Source: Syncephalastrum monosporum B8922
Taxonomy: Eukaryota; Mucoromycota; Mucoromycetes; Mucorales; Syncephalastraceae
DNA: 64,000 nucleotides
Direction: 5' to 3'
NCBI GenBank assembly: GCA_000697355.1
Contig: JNEN01000882.1
Location: 248,001-312,000 of the forward strand
Part shown: piece after piece, positions 1 to 10,210 of the stretch
Layout of the letters: every line of letters begins with the position of its first letter
Position numbering within the stretch: position 1 is the stretch's first letter
Notes under the pieces: model-generated
The model's database searches: none
What the model saw: the letters and a program-made list of their open reading frames with translations, nothing else
What the model was told of the DNA's origin: nothing
Position numbers and translations under genes: made by a program

Positions 1-2142
1 TGTGATTCGGGCTCTGTCCTGTCTTGACTTTGGACCTTTTGCACACAGGAATGAACCGCTGAACACTCATGCGCGCACGATCCAAGTCCTCGATGCGCAG
101 CATGCCATGTTGAGGTAAGGACTCACTCCCAGCTCCAGCACACGAGCAACGCAAAAGAAGGGGAACAAAGCACTGACCTGGTTGCAAGTGACGCCCAGAA
201 ACGACTCCAACAGAGACTGGACGGGTTGCAGAAAACGCTGGGCGAACTCGACAAGGAACTCAGCGATGAGAATTGCCTCGTCGATACAGAGAGCCTCGAG
301 GTACGGACCATATCAGTTCCAGTTCAAACTGATCGCTCATTTCGTACATAGTTCGACAACTCTTTGCTCAAGTTGCAAGAATCCGCCGCTTCTTTCATCA
401 ACGCAGAGCCAGTAAGGGAACAACAGCAAGACCAACCCACTCTGAAAGGCTGCCGGTCATCCATGGACGCCTTTCTCAAAATGGACAGCGACCTGACAAC
501 TGCCGTGGATAAATATCGCGCACGATGGCTGGATACGTTTCTTCTCGAAGAGAACGAGGCACGTGGAGTCGAAGGCATGGCCATTAAAGCGTATCCTAAC
601 TGATTTTTATGCAGGACGACCAGATTGAAAGGCTGGCTTTGAAGTAATGATTATATGGGTGTGTGGCAGACAGACAAAAAGTGAATGTTCACACGTCCCT
701 TGTATAGATATCGGCGGTCTGAACTGAGGAAGATCAAGGAAGCTGCCAACCGATCAGGGCAAGAAGCCTACGTGAACAGCTTGCAGCGTGACTCGGATAA
801 ACTCAAAGGACTTCCTCAGATACTCGCCATATTAAGGTAAAAACGTCGCCATACACCAGACACCGGATGGGGAATCGAAGCGCAGAGAAAATGACTCACA
901 TTCAACCATGCAAAAGGTCATCGACAGAAACCTATGAGCGAGAACGGCACCAAATCGAAGAGGAGGAAAAAGAACTTCAGACGTCGATGATAGAGCCCTT
1001 GCTAGATCAAGCAGCCGAATCCCGGATACGTATGCCATTGCATATAAATTTGACCCAGGAAGAAGCACGGAGCATGCTGGAGCAAGCTGATAATCTCGAT
1101 GTGGTATTTCCTATAACATTATGGATCCAGGATGGCTCTCATTTTTTTTTTTTTTGCTCATGCCCTCTCTCTGTGTGTGAGAAGATATTCGACATACTGC
1201 TACGACAACGTGCTTGCCAGCAGCTCCTGGCCTATGCTTACGAGCTCGAAAGTGGTCAAAAGGATAACGACCAGTACGTTTTGCACGCGCTTGTTGGAGA
1301 AATCAAAGAGCGGCAGCTTGCACATGAGGAACGTATGGTGAGTATCGCAGAAACAGAAAGAATAGACTCGAGATGACCCCACGCTAACGCATATATCTGT
1401 TCCAAAGGCTGTGGGGTCTACGGCGTCCACACCAGATCGTGTTCAGAACGACCGTACCATCTCTCGTATCAATAAACTCTTTGACAGAGGTAAGTTGACA
1501 CATCTTCACAACTCGTCTATGGCTCACATGATGCCTTCTGCGAAGGCAATCCGAACATATTCTCTGTATCGCGGCGGCGCTCTTTTACGGATGGCTCCAT
1601 CTTGAACAAAGTCAATACTCTACTTCAATACGAAAAGCGATGGTTAGACACCTGGTCAGACAATTTTACCACGCGGCTGGACGCAGGCACGGCATTGTAA
1701 GACACACGCTCATGGACTCGCATAACAGCGGTGTGAGCTTCAACTGACTTGTTCTTAGACAAGAAGCAACGGACAAATTGAGAAACGCGCTCTACTGCGA
1801 TACGCGACCAGGCGAACCGCTTCAGCTCATGCCTTCGGTACGTCGCGCGTCGTTTGGCGACATGAGCAGCACTAATCATGCTATAGTCCTATATCGACCT
1901 CCAAAGACGCCTCAAGAATCGCGTTGATGAAATGCAGGAGACCGTTGTCGATCTGGAGAAAGTAAGCTGGCCCAAAACGTCTTTTATATTCTAGCTTTCT
2001 CACACCGCGAGCCTAGAATTCAGCATTACAGGCACGCTTTTTAAGGCGGCGGCAACTTGTCTCCCTCTTTTACACCGACCCAGGCGCATTTGGAGAGCTT
2101 ATAAAGCAATATATTGAGCAAGAAGAAAGAGGCTCATCATGA
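1..2142 (+). CDS. HAUS3: HAUS augmin-like complex subunit 3 (3' part, 5' end outside the window)
   Basis: Augmin binds existing spindle microtubules and recruits gamma-tubulin so that new microtubules branch from them. The gene enters the window from the left and continues through about ten exons separated by short GT-AG introns (for example donors after bases 116 and 300, acceptor near 360) to a TGA at 2140-2142. The assembled product is almost entirely alpha-helical coiled coil with no catalytic motif. Three stretches align by eye with animal HAUS3: the middle SSMDAFLKMDSDL region, the ILLRQRACQQLLAYAYELE heptad stretch, and the C-terminus LFYTDPGAFGELIKQYIE, which matches the aromatic C-terminal block of HAUS3. 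The assignment is family recognition from memory, not a search. It could be another long coiled-coil protein, but the C-terminal match argues against that. Its stop codon overlaps the stop of the convergent OSM1-like gene. Confidence 0.62.
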
Positions 2143-3555
2143 GGAAATATGATCATTTGCATACAACGCTGCATTTTTTCCGGCTGTGCGGCCATAGACA
2201 ACGCACTCGAGGAGTGAGTTGCCAGCCAGGCGGTTACGGCCGTGCAAGCCCCCTGTGACTTCGCCTGCTGCAAAAAGGCCCGGGATAGGGTGTTGGGCAT
2301 GGTCAAGGACATGCGCGCTGGTATCCATAGCGAGCCCGCCCATGGTATAATGGACGCAAGGCGTGATTTGCGCCACCCAGTAGACGGACGGTTCGCCACC
2401 GCGGATGAATGGATGAGGTGAGAAGACAGTTTTCCCAAAGTCATCCGTATTATGTTGGTTGTCGTAGCGAGAGAACTCCTCGTTGAGCGTGTCTGGGGTG
2501 ACGTGGAGGTGCTGTGCGAGTTGTTGCAAAGAATTGGCTTGTTGAAAGAGACGTTTGGCGGCATAGAAACCCAGCGTTGGCTTGCCAAAGTCCTCAGCCA
2601 TAGCGTCCGTCATGACGAGATAGACGGGTGCGCTTTGCTGCTGTTGCTCTCGGATCGCGTGTGTGAGGACGTCGCGACGCGCCAGTTCATTCGCAAAGCG
2701 GCGACCGTGTGCATTCAAGAGGATCGCACCCACCGCACGCAGCGCCTCGGGGGCCAAGAACTTGGTGGACGCGTTCGGGTCGGCCGGGTCCACAAAACCT
2801 GTGGGATGGATCTGGACTTGGTCGAGGTCGCGTGTGGCAGCGCCGAGCGTGACGCCGAGCTCAACACCGGCGCCGTTCGCCCACGGGCCGTTGGTGGTAG
2901 CGACGCCGGGGGGTGCATGTCGGCGAAACAGTTCCGAGTGAGGGTCGCCACCAAACCCGCCTGTGGCCAAGATAAGCGCAGAGGCGTCGATCGCGTGATT
3001 GATGCGCCAGCCACCGCCTTCTTGAGGCGCCAGGTGGTGTACAGAAGTGTCTGTCTGGATCTCGATGTTGGGCAGGCTTTGTGCGCGCTGCTTGAGGGCG
3101 TGAATCAGCCGCCATCCTACAGGCACGGGCTTGCCATTCTGGGCTGGACAACGGTGCGTGCGCGGCTGCGAGTGTCCACCGCACTGCGACACACTGCTCA
3201 AATCGAGCGTGGGATCCTGCGCCTTGAGCCATGCGAGTGCGTCGCTGCTTTCTTTGACGAGCTTGTGGACCAATGAAGCGTCAGACCGCCCGCCGCCCGA
3301 CTGGATCGTGTCTTGCTCAAATGCTTCGACTTGGTCGCCCGCCACTCCATTGATACCCGACGTTGCTTTGGCTGAATTACCTCCTACTTGCTTCTCTTTC
3401 TCGAGCAGCAGCACACGCATCGCTGCTGATGTTGTTGCCGCCTCAATCGCGGCAGAGAGCCCGGCAAGACCACCTCCAACGACCACAATACACTTGCTTT
3501 GCATGAGGATAGGTAGATGGACAAAGAAAACAAACAGGAAGAGCCAAAAATGCAT
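2137..3555 (-). CDS. OSM1: FAD-dependent fumarate reductase (flavocytochrome c family)
   Basis: This soluble fumarate reductase reoxidises FADH2/FMNH2 by reducing fumarate to succinate and supports oxidative folding or anaerobic growth in yeast. It is a single-exon frame. The Rossmann dinucleotide fingerprint VVVGGGLAGLSAAIEAA follows directly after the leader, then GGNSAKATSGINGV (FAD-binding loop), the substrate-site HPTGF, HYTMGGLAMD, and the C-terminal FAD motif GLFAAGEVTGGLHGRNRLAG. Two starts are possible. ATG at 3555 gives about 472 aa with a 16-residue hydrophobic leader (FWLFLFVFFVHLPIL); ATG at 3504 gives a leaderless protein of about 455 aa. I took 3555 because the leader looks like an ER signal or anchor; both ATGs have weak context. 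The frame stays open further upstream to 3672, but that part is encoded partly by a T-tract and looks like 5' UTR. Only 104 bases separate it from the upstream acyltransferase stop. Confidence 0.9.
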   Translation of the reverse strand: MHFWLFLFVFFVHLPILMQSKCIVVVGGGLAGLSAAIEAATTSAAMRVLLLEKEKQVGGNSAKATSGINGVAGDQVEAFEQDTIQSGGGRSDASLVHKLVKESSDALAWLKAQDPTLDLSSVSQCGGHSQPRTHRCPAQNGKPVPVGWRLIHALKQRAQSLPNIEIQTDTSVHHLAPQEGGGWRINHAIDASALILATGGFGGDPHSELFRRHAPPGVATTNGPWANGAGVELGVTLGAATRDLDQVQIHPTGFVDPADPNASTKFLAPEALRAVGAILLNAHGRRFANELARRDVLTHAIREQQQQSAPVYLVMTDAMAEDFGKPTLGFYAAKRLFQQANSLQQLAQHLHVTPDTLNEEFSRYDNQHNTDDFGKTVFSPHPFIRGGEPSVYWVAQITPCVHYTMGGLAMDTSAHVLDHAQHPIPGLFAAGEVTGGLHGRNRLAGNSLLECVVYGRTAGKNAALYANDHISS

Positions 3556-3659
3556 AAACGAGACGGGGCGCGCCCGGAATATATCAGAAATGGGAAGAGG
3601 AAAAAAAAAAAAGTCGCATGATCTTTTATTGTTTCCCTGTGCACCAAAGTGCATGGCTT

Positions 3660-4887
3660 TTACTCTTCCCATATTTCCAAGTCATGCGTCCAGTTTTTTT
3701 CCATTTGTGACAAGAAGGTATCCTTGTCTACATAGCGATCGCGTAGCCAAGTTGCGAGCGCGTCGTCGTCTTTTGGGAGATCAGCAATGGCATAGCGTCG
3801 TACGTGAACATGAAAGTCGTATTCCTTGTCGAGTCGGCGGGTATGGAGACGCACCATGTTGGGTGCTACATTGAATTCGACAGCCTCCGTCGTCTTATGC
3901 AGATAGGCAATGGTAAAATCTGGCCAGAAAATTGGATGTGAGCCCTAAACATCATCCGGGCGTGTCACTTTGTTCTCGTTTTACCGTAGACGTATTTGAC
4001 ATGAGAAAACCGGAATTCGTTCACGCAGGTGACGAACCCCTTTGTCCGTGGCAGCAAGACATGGTGCATGATCTTATATCCTCTGTCTTTCGCGATGGCT
4101 TGACTCTAAGATTTTTTTAGGTGTGAGGCCTTCATATTATACGAGACAAAACAAGTACTTGCCGCAAGCAGTTTTGGCGCTGTGATGCGGGTGCCTTCTG
4201 CAAAGCTCATGATCCACACCGGCGTCTGGAGCTTTTTGATATTTGAAAAGGTCTTGTGTATCCTGCGCTGATCCTGCAGCCAGTTCCGCTGGACAAAAAT
4301 GAAGTCGGCGATCTATGCAGGAATAAAAAAAAGCGCGCGCGCTCGTTCAGCCAACGGCGGAGAAAACTAAGCTTGTCTTTCTGCCACTTTTGCTTACCCA
4401 CATGCCCCAGCCAAAGAAGGGAATCTATAGAGACGTTAACGAGCAAGTAACGTACATATGTTAAGAACATACCCATTTCAAGGAGTCTTTGACAAAATAC
4501 TGTTGGTGTGTGAATATCGGAAGTTGAAAGAGGAAGTTCAGAAGCTTACTTTACAGTTGCTCAGCATCTTTCTACGCATGGCTACAGAGTGTAATAAATA
4601 GAAATCCGTCCAGGAGCGGTGATTGCTTATGACAATAGCAGATTCATGCTCTGGTAAACGGTCGCCCGAGAATGTGATGTGGGCTTTTTGTCGTTTCTCG
4701 AATATGTACTGAAAGTGTAGAATGAGTATCAGCTTTATTACTATGTCTTCTGTAAGGCTAAATTCTATACCTGCATGATGGTCCAAACAGTGCCTACAAT
4801 ATTTGAATTGGCCTGAACCAAAAGCCGCTCGGAAAAGGGTGTCAACAAGAGGGAAGAGATCTGCACGATCTGCAGTGTACCCGCCAT
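3660..4887 (-). CDS. 1-acyl-sn-glycerol-3-phosphate / lysophospholipid acyltransferase (AGPAT5/LCLAT1/CST26-like)
   Basis: It transfers an acyl chain to a lysophospholipid during phospholipid synthesis or remodelling at ER or mitochondrial membranes. The gene is split into about seven exons. The assembled protein contains acyltransferase motif I as NHRSWTD (NHX4D), a VPFFGWGM-like motif (here WIPFFGWGMW), a basic FVQRNW motif, motif III as FAEGTR, and the LLPRTKGF block typical of the AGPAT4/5-LCLAT1 branch. The start at 4887 gives an N-terminus with a hydrophobic segment (ISSLLLTPF) of the usual form in this subfamily. The acidic and aromatic C-terminus ends EIWEE. Introns carry standard GT-AG ends; the exon coding WIPFFGWGMW is very short. 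Substrate preference cannot be read from sequence. It lies in tandem with the OSM1-like gene, 104 bases upstream of its start. Confidence 0.85.
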
Positions 4888-5391
4888 GCTAAGTGTGGAA
4901 TGGACAATATAGGGTAATAAAGCGGATGGATCTAGGTGAGTGGTAGGCTCAGCAGTGACGGTATACTTTTAATTCACCCGAAGAGAAATACGGCCGCGGT
5001 AGTAGCCTTGATCGCGTCCGAGATCGCTCTAATTATTGCCATGGCGAGCCACTGTCGACAAAGGTTGCTATACGAAGATGGGCCTGTCTACTCAGCTCGC
5101 GCACCGAAATTTTGGGTTTTTTCTGACTCAAAAGGCAAGTGGTGAACGACTTGCAACTTGCTGATAAGTTTTAGCATCGATACATACACATTCGCATTTG
5201 TTTGCGAATTCAGCATAGACCTTTTTTGCTACTTTAAAAAAAGGGAAAGGACTGTTTGCTGGCTCAGTCAATCAAATATACGTCGTAAAGGCAAATCTCA
5301 GGCATATCTGTGAAACGCGCATGGCTTCAGGACATGAACAAACAAAACTGAAAAAATAGGATGGTTTCGCTACATTTTTCTACTGCTATAA
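4888..5391. other. Intergenic, divergent promoter region
   Basis: This 0.5-kb spacer lies between two divergent genes, the acyltransferase and the glucanase, so it should hold both promoters. A TATAAAT (5387-5393) abuts and overlaps the first ATG of the glucanase frame. No coding signal was seen. Confidence 0.5.
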
Positions 5392-7157
5392 ATGAAAGCG
5401 CGCTGCGTAGTCAACGCTCTAGCACTTCTTTTTTATTTTTCCTGTCAGCTCCACGTCATGCAAGGTAGGTTGCATTATAAGAAAAGATTCTATGCAAGTA
5501 CTGACTACTATGTAGAACGAGATAGACATGGGTTTGCTCAAAGGTCACAAGAGAGCATGCAGGGAGACATGAAGCAGGTGGAGCAGGTAGAAGACAAGCG
5601 ATCGTGGATACAGCGCAACCGAGGCAAGGCAATGGCGCTGGGCGCGATTGGTCTTTTGGCTGTTGCAGCCGCTGTGGTGATTCCTGTCGCGGTGACACAA
5701 AACGCAAACAATGATTCGGGCCACAACGGTCTGACAGGCGGCGCCTCCTCTTCCTTCGGCTCGTCTCCTCACGACAATGGCGGTAATCAAGCGGTCGACA
5801 ACTTTGACGACTCGACAAAAGCAAACGAGTTTACGCCCGCCCTCAACGAGCCTTTTGGCTATGGCAAGAACAAAATTCGTGGCGTCAATCTCGGCGGCTG
5901 GCTCGTCATTGAGCCGTTTATTACCCCTTCTCTCTTTGACCAGTTCAGGCCCGAGGACAACGTGATTGACGAATGGGGTCTCTGCTCAAAGCTGGGTCCC
6001 GACGAGGCGTACCGCCAGCTCAAGAAGCACTATGAGACGTTTATCACCGAGCAAGACTTTAAAAAGATGAAGGACATGGGCTTAAACCACGTCCGTATCC
6101 CGACCGGACACTGGGCCATCAACCCGCAACAGAACGAACCGTTTGTGCCCAAGCTATCGTGGGAGTACCTTCTCAAGGGCATTGGCTGGGCGCGCAAGTA
6201 CGGTCTGCGAGTCATGGTAGAACTGCATACGGCGCCCGGCTCACAGAACGGATGGAACCATTCCGGCAGATCCGGAACTGTTGGTTTTCTCAACGGCACG
6301 CACGGTGAAGAGAATGGAAAGCTGACGCTTGATACGGTGGGTTCCATGATTAATTTCTTTGACAAGCCCGAGTATGCACACGTTGCACCTGTCTTTGGTG
6401 TCCTCAACGAGCCTGCCATGTACCGCATTGAAACAGAGCGCGTCCAGAAGTGGTACCGCCAGAGCTACGACATGATCCGCCAGAAGGGTCCCGATAGCGG
6501 CCCCTGGCTCACCTACCATGAAGGTTTCTTGGGTTTGCCTACCTGGAACGGCTTCTTCAACAGCGACGACCACTACAAGCGTGTTATTCTTGGTAAGCAC
6601 GATCCATTTTGTCTAGAATACGGAACTAATCGTAGGGTGATCGTGTAGAAACCCACACTTATCTGATCTTTGACGACGGCCTCGTCTCCATGCCCCGCGA
6701 GAACCAGGCTGCATTCCCTTGCGTGGCCTGGAAACGTGATTTGAACAGCTCCATGCAAGCCAACGGTCCTACTATGGTGGGCGAGTTCTCGGTAGCGACC
6801 AATGACTGCGGCAAATACTTGAACGGCGTGCGTCTCGGAACTCGGTATGAAGGCACACTGACGGAGGGCGATACCAAGCTATCAAAGCCAGTGTGTGACA
6901 CTTGCACCTGCAAGAGCGTCGAAGACTGGAAGAGCTGGGACGATAACTACAAGCACTTCTTGCGCGAGTTTGTGGAGCGGCAAATGGACGCCTTCGAGGA
7001 AAGCTATGGCTGGTTCTTCTGGACTTACAAGACCGAAGAGCATATCAACCCGCACTGGGACTACCTCTTGGGCTGGGAACAAGGCTGGATCCCTAAGGAC
7101 GCCAACAAGCGCACCTATTCGTGCGAGGGCGTCAGCGCATTGCCTCAGCAGTCATAG
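5392..7157 (+). CDS. Membrane-anchored glucan 1,3-beta-glucosidase (GH5, exo-beta-1,3-glucanase)
   Basis: It hydrolyses glucose from beta-1,3-glucan ends and takes part in cell-wall remodelling. Two main exons are joined across an intron at 6593-6648; the splice GTTATTCTTG/AAACCCAC restores ...VILETHTYLIFDD. Together they give up to 569 aa. GH5 landmarks are RGVNLGGWLVIEPF, NHVRIPTGHWA, VELHTAPGSQNGW, the acid/base glutamate in VFGVLNEPAM, HTYLIFDD, and the nucleophile glutamate in MVGEFSVATNDC. A transmembrane helix (GAIGLLAVAAAVVIPVAVT, residues ~86-104) after a basic cytoplasmic stretch makes it a type II protein like fungal ExgD/Exg2, with a Gly/Ser/Asn-rich stalk. The true start is uncertain: 5392, 5458 and 5557 are in-frame ATGs. 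A TATA-like box overlaps the first, and an in-frame 51-nt candidate intron (5465-5515) lies between the second and third. Confidence 0.9.
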
Positions 7158-7267
7158 AAAAAGAAAGCCATACATACAGGACTAGGAAGAGAAGAATAAA
7201 ACTTATAATTGTGCATAGAACCGTAAATAAACAGAAAGAAAGTGAAGTAAATGATGGGATGATATAT

Positions 7268-8360
7268 TTATACGAAATGACCGGGACCACTACGACTTTC
7301 CTTGATGGGTACATGGTCATAGTCGTCATCAAATCGAGTATCTTCTGGGTCATCCTCATATTCTTGGATATAATTCTCTCGCCAACCACGGATGCCTTCC
7401 AGGTAATTTTCATGTAGATTGGCACGGTATTCGTCGAGCTTCTCCATATTCTCAATAGCCAGATCACGACTCCGACGCTGAATCTCGCGTCCTCGCAAGG
7501 ACATCTTGTGGGCATGGCGTAGTGCCGCGTCGAGAAGATCACCGGTGGCTGTGACGACCTTGCCCATCATAACGCGTAGAACGTGGTTATACCAAAAGGA
7601 GATAAGTGGGACCGATTGTATAAGGCCTAATACGAGACTGGGTGAGAAGGCCGGTTCTTCTTGAGATCTTCTTTTTCACGTGTGCACATATACATATATA
7701 TATATACGCCGGTCCGTGACTATTTTGTGCGTGCATAAAGCGGGTATAGGGTGACGTACCTTCCAAGGTCCAACTGTCCTCTTGACGGTATATTTTCAAT
7801 AACCCACTCTCCTGCTCTGTTACTCTGAAATGAAGCGTGGTGATCGATGGCACTTGGAGTTTGACGAAGGACGGAAAGATGCTCGGCGACAGATTTTGTG
7901 TAAGGTGCACGACGGCCGTACGACTAAATTAATCATTTCTGACATGTGAATTCCTTTTGATTTGTCGTCTCCAGCCGTAGCAGACGTTACCCATCGAAGA
8001 CAATATTATCAATTGTCGGTGCCTGCCGATTCAGCGCCTGCCATACCGTATATACGCTGCAGAGCACAATACAAGCCGTTCTCAGTGATCCGATGATGGT
8101 TTTATCAGACTGTATGCTTACTATTGGATATTGTTGATTCCCTCTGTGCTCATGACCGGGGATGTCAGGACCGCATCTTCAAAGTAGTAGTACTCCAATA
8201 TCCGCTTCCATCTCACTGTGCTGTACGAGAACAGATCCTCAATAATGTCTAGAACCCACGAGACTTTAGGTCTTGCTTATAACTATTTTTCTTTTGTATT
8301 ACTCTGAATGAGTGCACTCGATGAGGTTTCGAGCTGGGTATCGGTCTCCAGGTCAGTCAT
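7268..8360 (-). CDS. Conserved-looking hypothetical protein with NTF2/SnoaL-like N-terminus and helical tail
   Basis: I assembled five exons by splice signals and open frame: start ATG at 8360 (MTDLETD), then exons coding SWVLDIIEDLFSYST, VYTVWQALNRQ, TAVVHLTQNLSPSIFPSF, and a final exon beginning EEPAFSPSLVLGLIQSV. Every junction keeps frame with GT-AG ends. The first two thirds alternate beta-strand-like and helical segments of the kind found in NTF2/SnoaL-like folds (a helical WKRILEYYYFEDAVLTSP start, then HLTQNL, LHFRVTEQ, LKIYRQEDSW strands). A hydrophobic segment (LGLIQSVPLISFWYNHVLRVMM) follows, then a charged helical tail ending in an acidic DDDYDHV stretch. The length is about 245 aa. 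I do not recognise a named family; the NTF2-like reading is inference from strand pattern. No partner is suggested by the neighbours. Confidence 0.6.
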
Positions 8361-9179
8361 GGCAAAAGGAAAAAAAAAGTAGGAAAAAAGAGGTGCGTGC
8401 ACTGTTGGTAATATGCAACTTGAAACAAATTGGCATCCAGCCCACAAACGAAAAAGGCAAGTCAGGCTGTTTCCCGCTTGATGCAACTAAGATTGTTCAT
8501 GCTTTATTTTTTTATTTTTATATTTTTTTTTACATTATGACCTTCCAGTGTTCCTTGTTTGCTAGACACAAATACACGCGGTAGATCTGCTTTTTCCAAA
8601 ACACACTTTGCCCGTCGTGCGATTCTTCCCTGTATTTCAAGGGACTGCCATGATTGTTACCTGTAAAATACAGGCGAATTTTCACCCAGTAAGCTATTCG
8701 TCTTGTTTTTTTTAAAAAAAATAAAATTAATACATGTACCCTGCACAAGAACACAAGTAGCAATTTGGTCATACGAAGGATGTGGTGGAGTAATAGATAA
8801 GATGACAACGGCATATTAGTGTAGTGCCCTGCGAGTTATGCCAAATAAAAGACTAAAGTGCTAGTGATATACAGTTTGTCAATGACGCCACTGTCATAAG
8901 TCAATAGTATTGCTACATAGCTCGTGTGTGCTGGTATATGTGCATCAAGAGATACATAATCGTATTCATAAACTACTCCATATTTCTATTTCTACATGAG
9001 CTCTTGTTTTCTAGATGCCCTTTTTTTTATCACTACGGCAACTCTGTATAATTCTTCTGTTTCGCAGGGAGGGTGGGTGCCTATTTTCTTTGCGACAAGC
9101 CACTTTCAAGCGAATTCCTTGGTACCAAGGCCGCCGGTTCGCTTTTGTCCGCTATTCCTCCACATACACATATTACACC
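8361..9179. other. Intergenic, AT-rich
   Basis: About 0.8 kb between divergent genes. It contains several A/T runs (8507-8533, 8704-8730). A short open stretch on the minus strand (about 8530-8690, coding YWVKIRLYFTGNN...) has a plausible amino-acid composition, but I could not assemble it into a gene. Confidence 0.4.
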
Positions 9180-9887
9180 ATGTCCGATTACGAAGACAAC
9201 GAGGACTACGGCTACGATGAGTACGTTCTTTCTGCTGTTCATGCTCTGTGACTAAAGCGTTGACCGATCCTTCTTTTAATCTCGCAGCTATGCCGAGCCC
9301 GATGCTGTAAGTGCAAAAGGGAAAAATAGACACTGCGGCCTTACTTATTCGCTTGACAGATGGAGATGAATGAAGCAGAGGCGGTGGAGGATCAGGACAT
9401 GGAACAGCAGGATCAGCAGCAGCAGGAGGCTATTCAGATTCTGGATGCCATGAATCCCAATGCACAGGTCGGCACAGCTGCTGAGCCGCAAGAAAACAAG
9501 GTCAAGATGACGACGCCTTACATGACCAAATACGAGCGTGCAAGAGTGCTGGGAACGCGTGCGCTTCAGATCAGGTACTGTCCCCGGCGTGAGAGATAGA
9601 GGAGAAGGAGAGGAAAGAGAAGAAAAAGGGAAAAAGCAAATCAGCAAGCAAACAGACTATGCGGGATGGAACAAGTGTCTTGGGCCGATCTCTAACGTGA
9701 ATATTCGCGTATCCTTTCCTTACCTAGCTTAAACGCACCTGTGATGGTTGACTTGGACGGAGAGAGCGACCCGTTGGTGATCGCCATGAAGGAGCTCCGA
9801 GAAAAGAAGATTCCTTTGATCGTGCGGCGGTTCCTGCCGGACGGCACTTACGAAGACTGGCACGTTCGCGAGCTCATCTCCGAGTAA
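9180..9887 (+). CDS. RPB6: DNA-directed RNA polymerases I, II and III subunit RPABC2 (Rpb6)
   Basis: Rpb6 is a shared small subunit that clamps the largest subunit of all three nuclear RNA polymerases. Four exons are placed at 9180-9220, 9288-9306, 9360-9574 and 9728-9887 and total 435 nt (144 aa), as expected for the family. The N-terminus is acidic ([14 protein letters not shown]) and disordered. The C-terminal half has the invariant Rpb6 core: [52 protein letters not shown] and [14 protein letters not shown]. Exon 2 is a 19-nt microexon coding DYAEPDA across its borders. The start is fixed by the MSDYED context typical of the family and by the spliced frame. Confidence 0.96.
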
Positions 9888-10210
9888 AAAGAAAATACAT
9901 ACATATACACCTCTCGCACCCACACACACACACTCCACACATCACATTCATCTACTACGGAAGGGCACCAAGGAGAAGGAGACCATATCCTACTCGATTA
10001 TGCAACTATTACAAAAAAAAAAGGCATTCACAATCAACAACCCGCGCATCTTTTTCTGCTCTCTATAAACTTTGTTATTCCTCCTAACCCATGATGAAAA
10101 TTGATTTGTCCTGCTATCCAAGCAAATAAATCGAGTAGAAAACAAGGGAAAGCAGAACAAAAAAAAAAAAAGGCAAAAGACAAGGTGTACTCTTTCCTTC
10201 TTCCTAAACA
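9888..10210. other. Intergenic spacer
   Basis: It holds the 3' flank of RPB6 and the promoter of the transporter gene. CA repeats (9918-9935) and A-runs (10011-10022, 10160-10171) are present; nothing coding was seen. Confidence 0.4.

Noticed and set aside
2452..3276. Long plus-strand frame opposite the OSM1-like gene
   Set aside because: Antisense shadow of a well-supported flavoprotein gene in GC-rich coding DNA.
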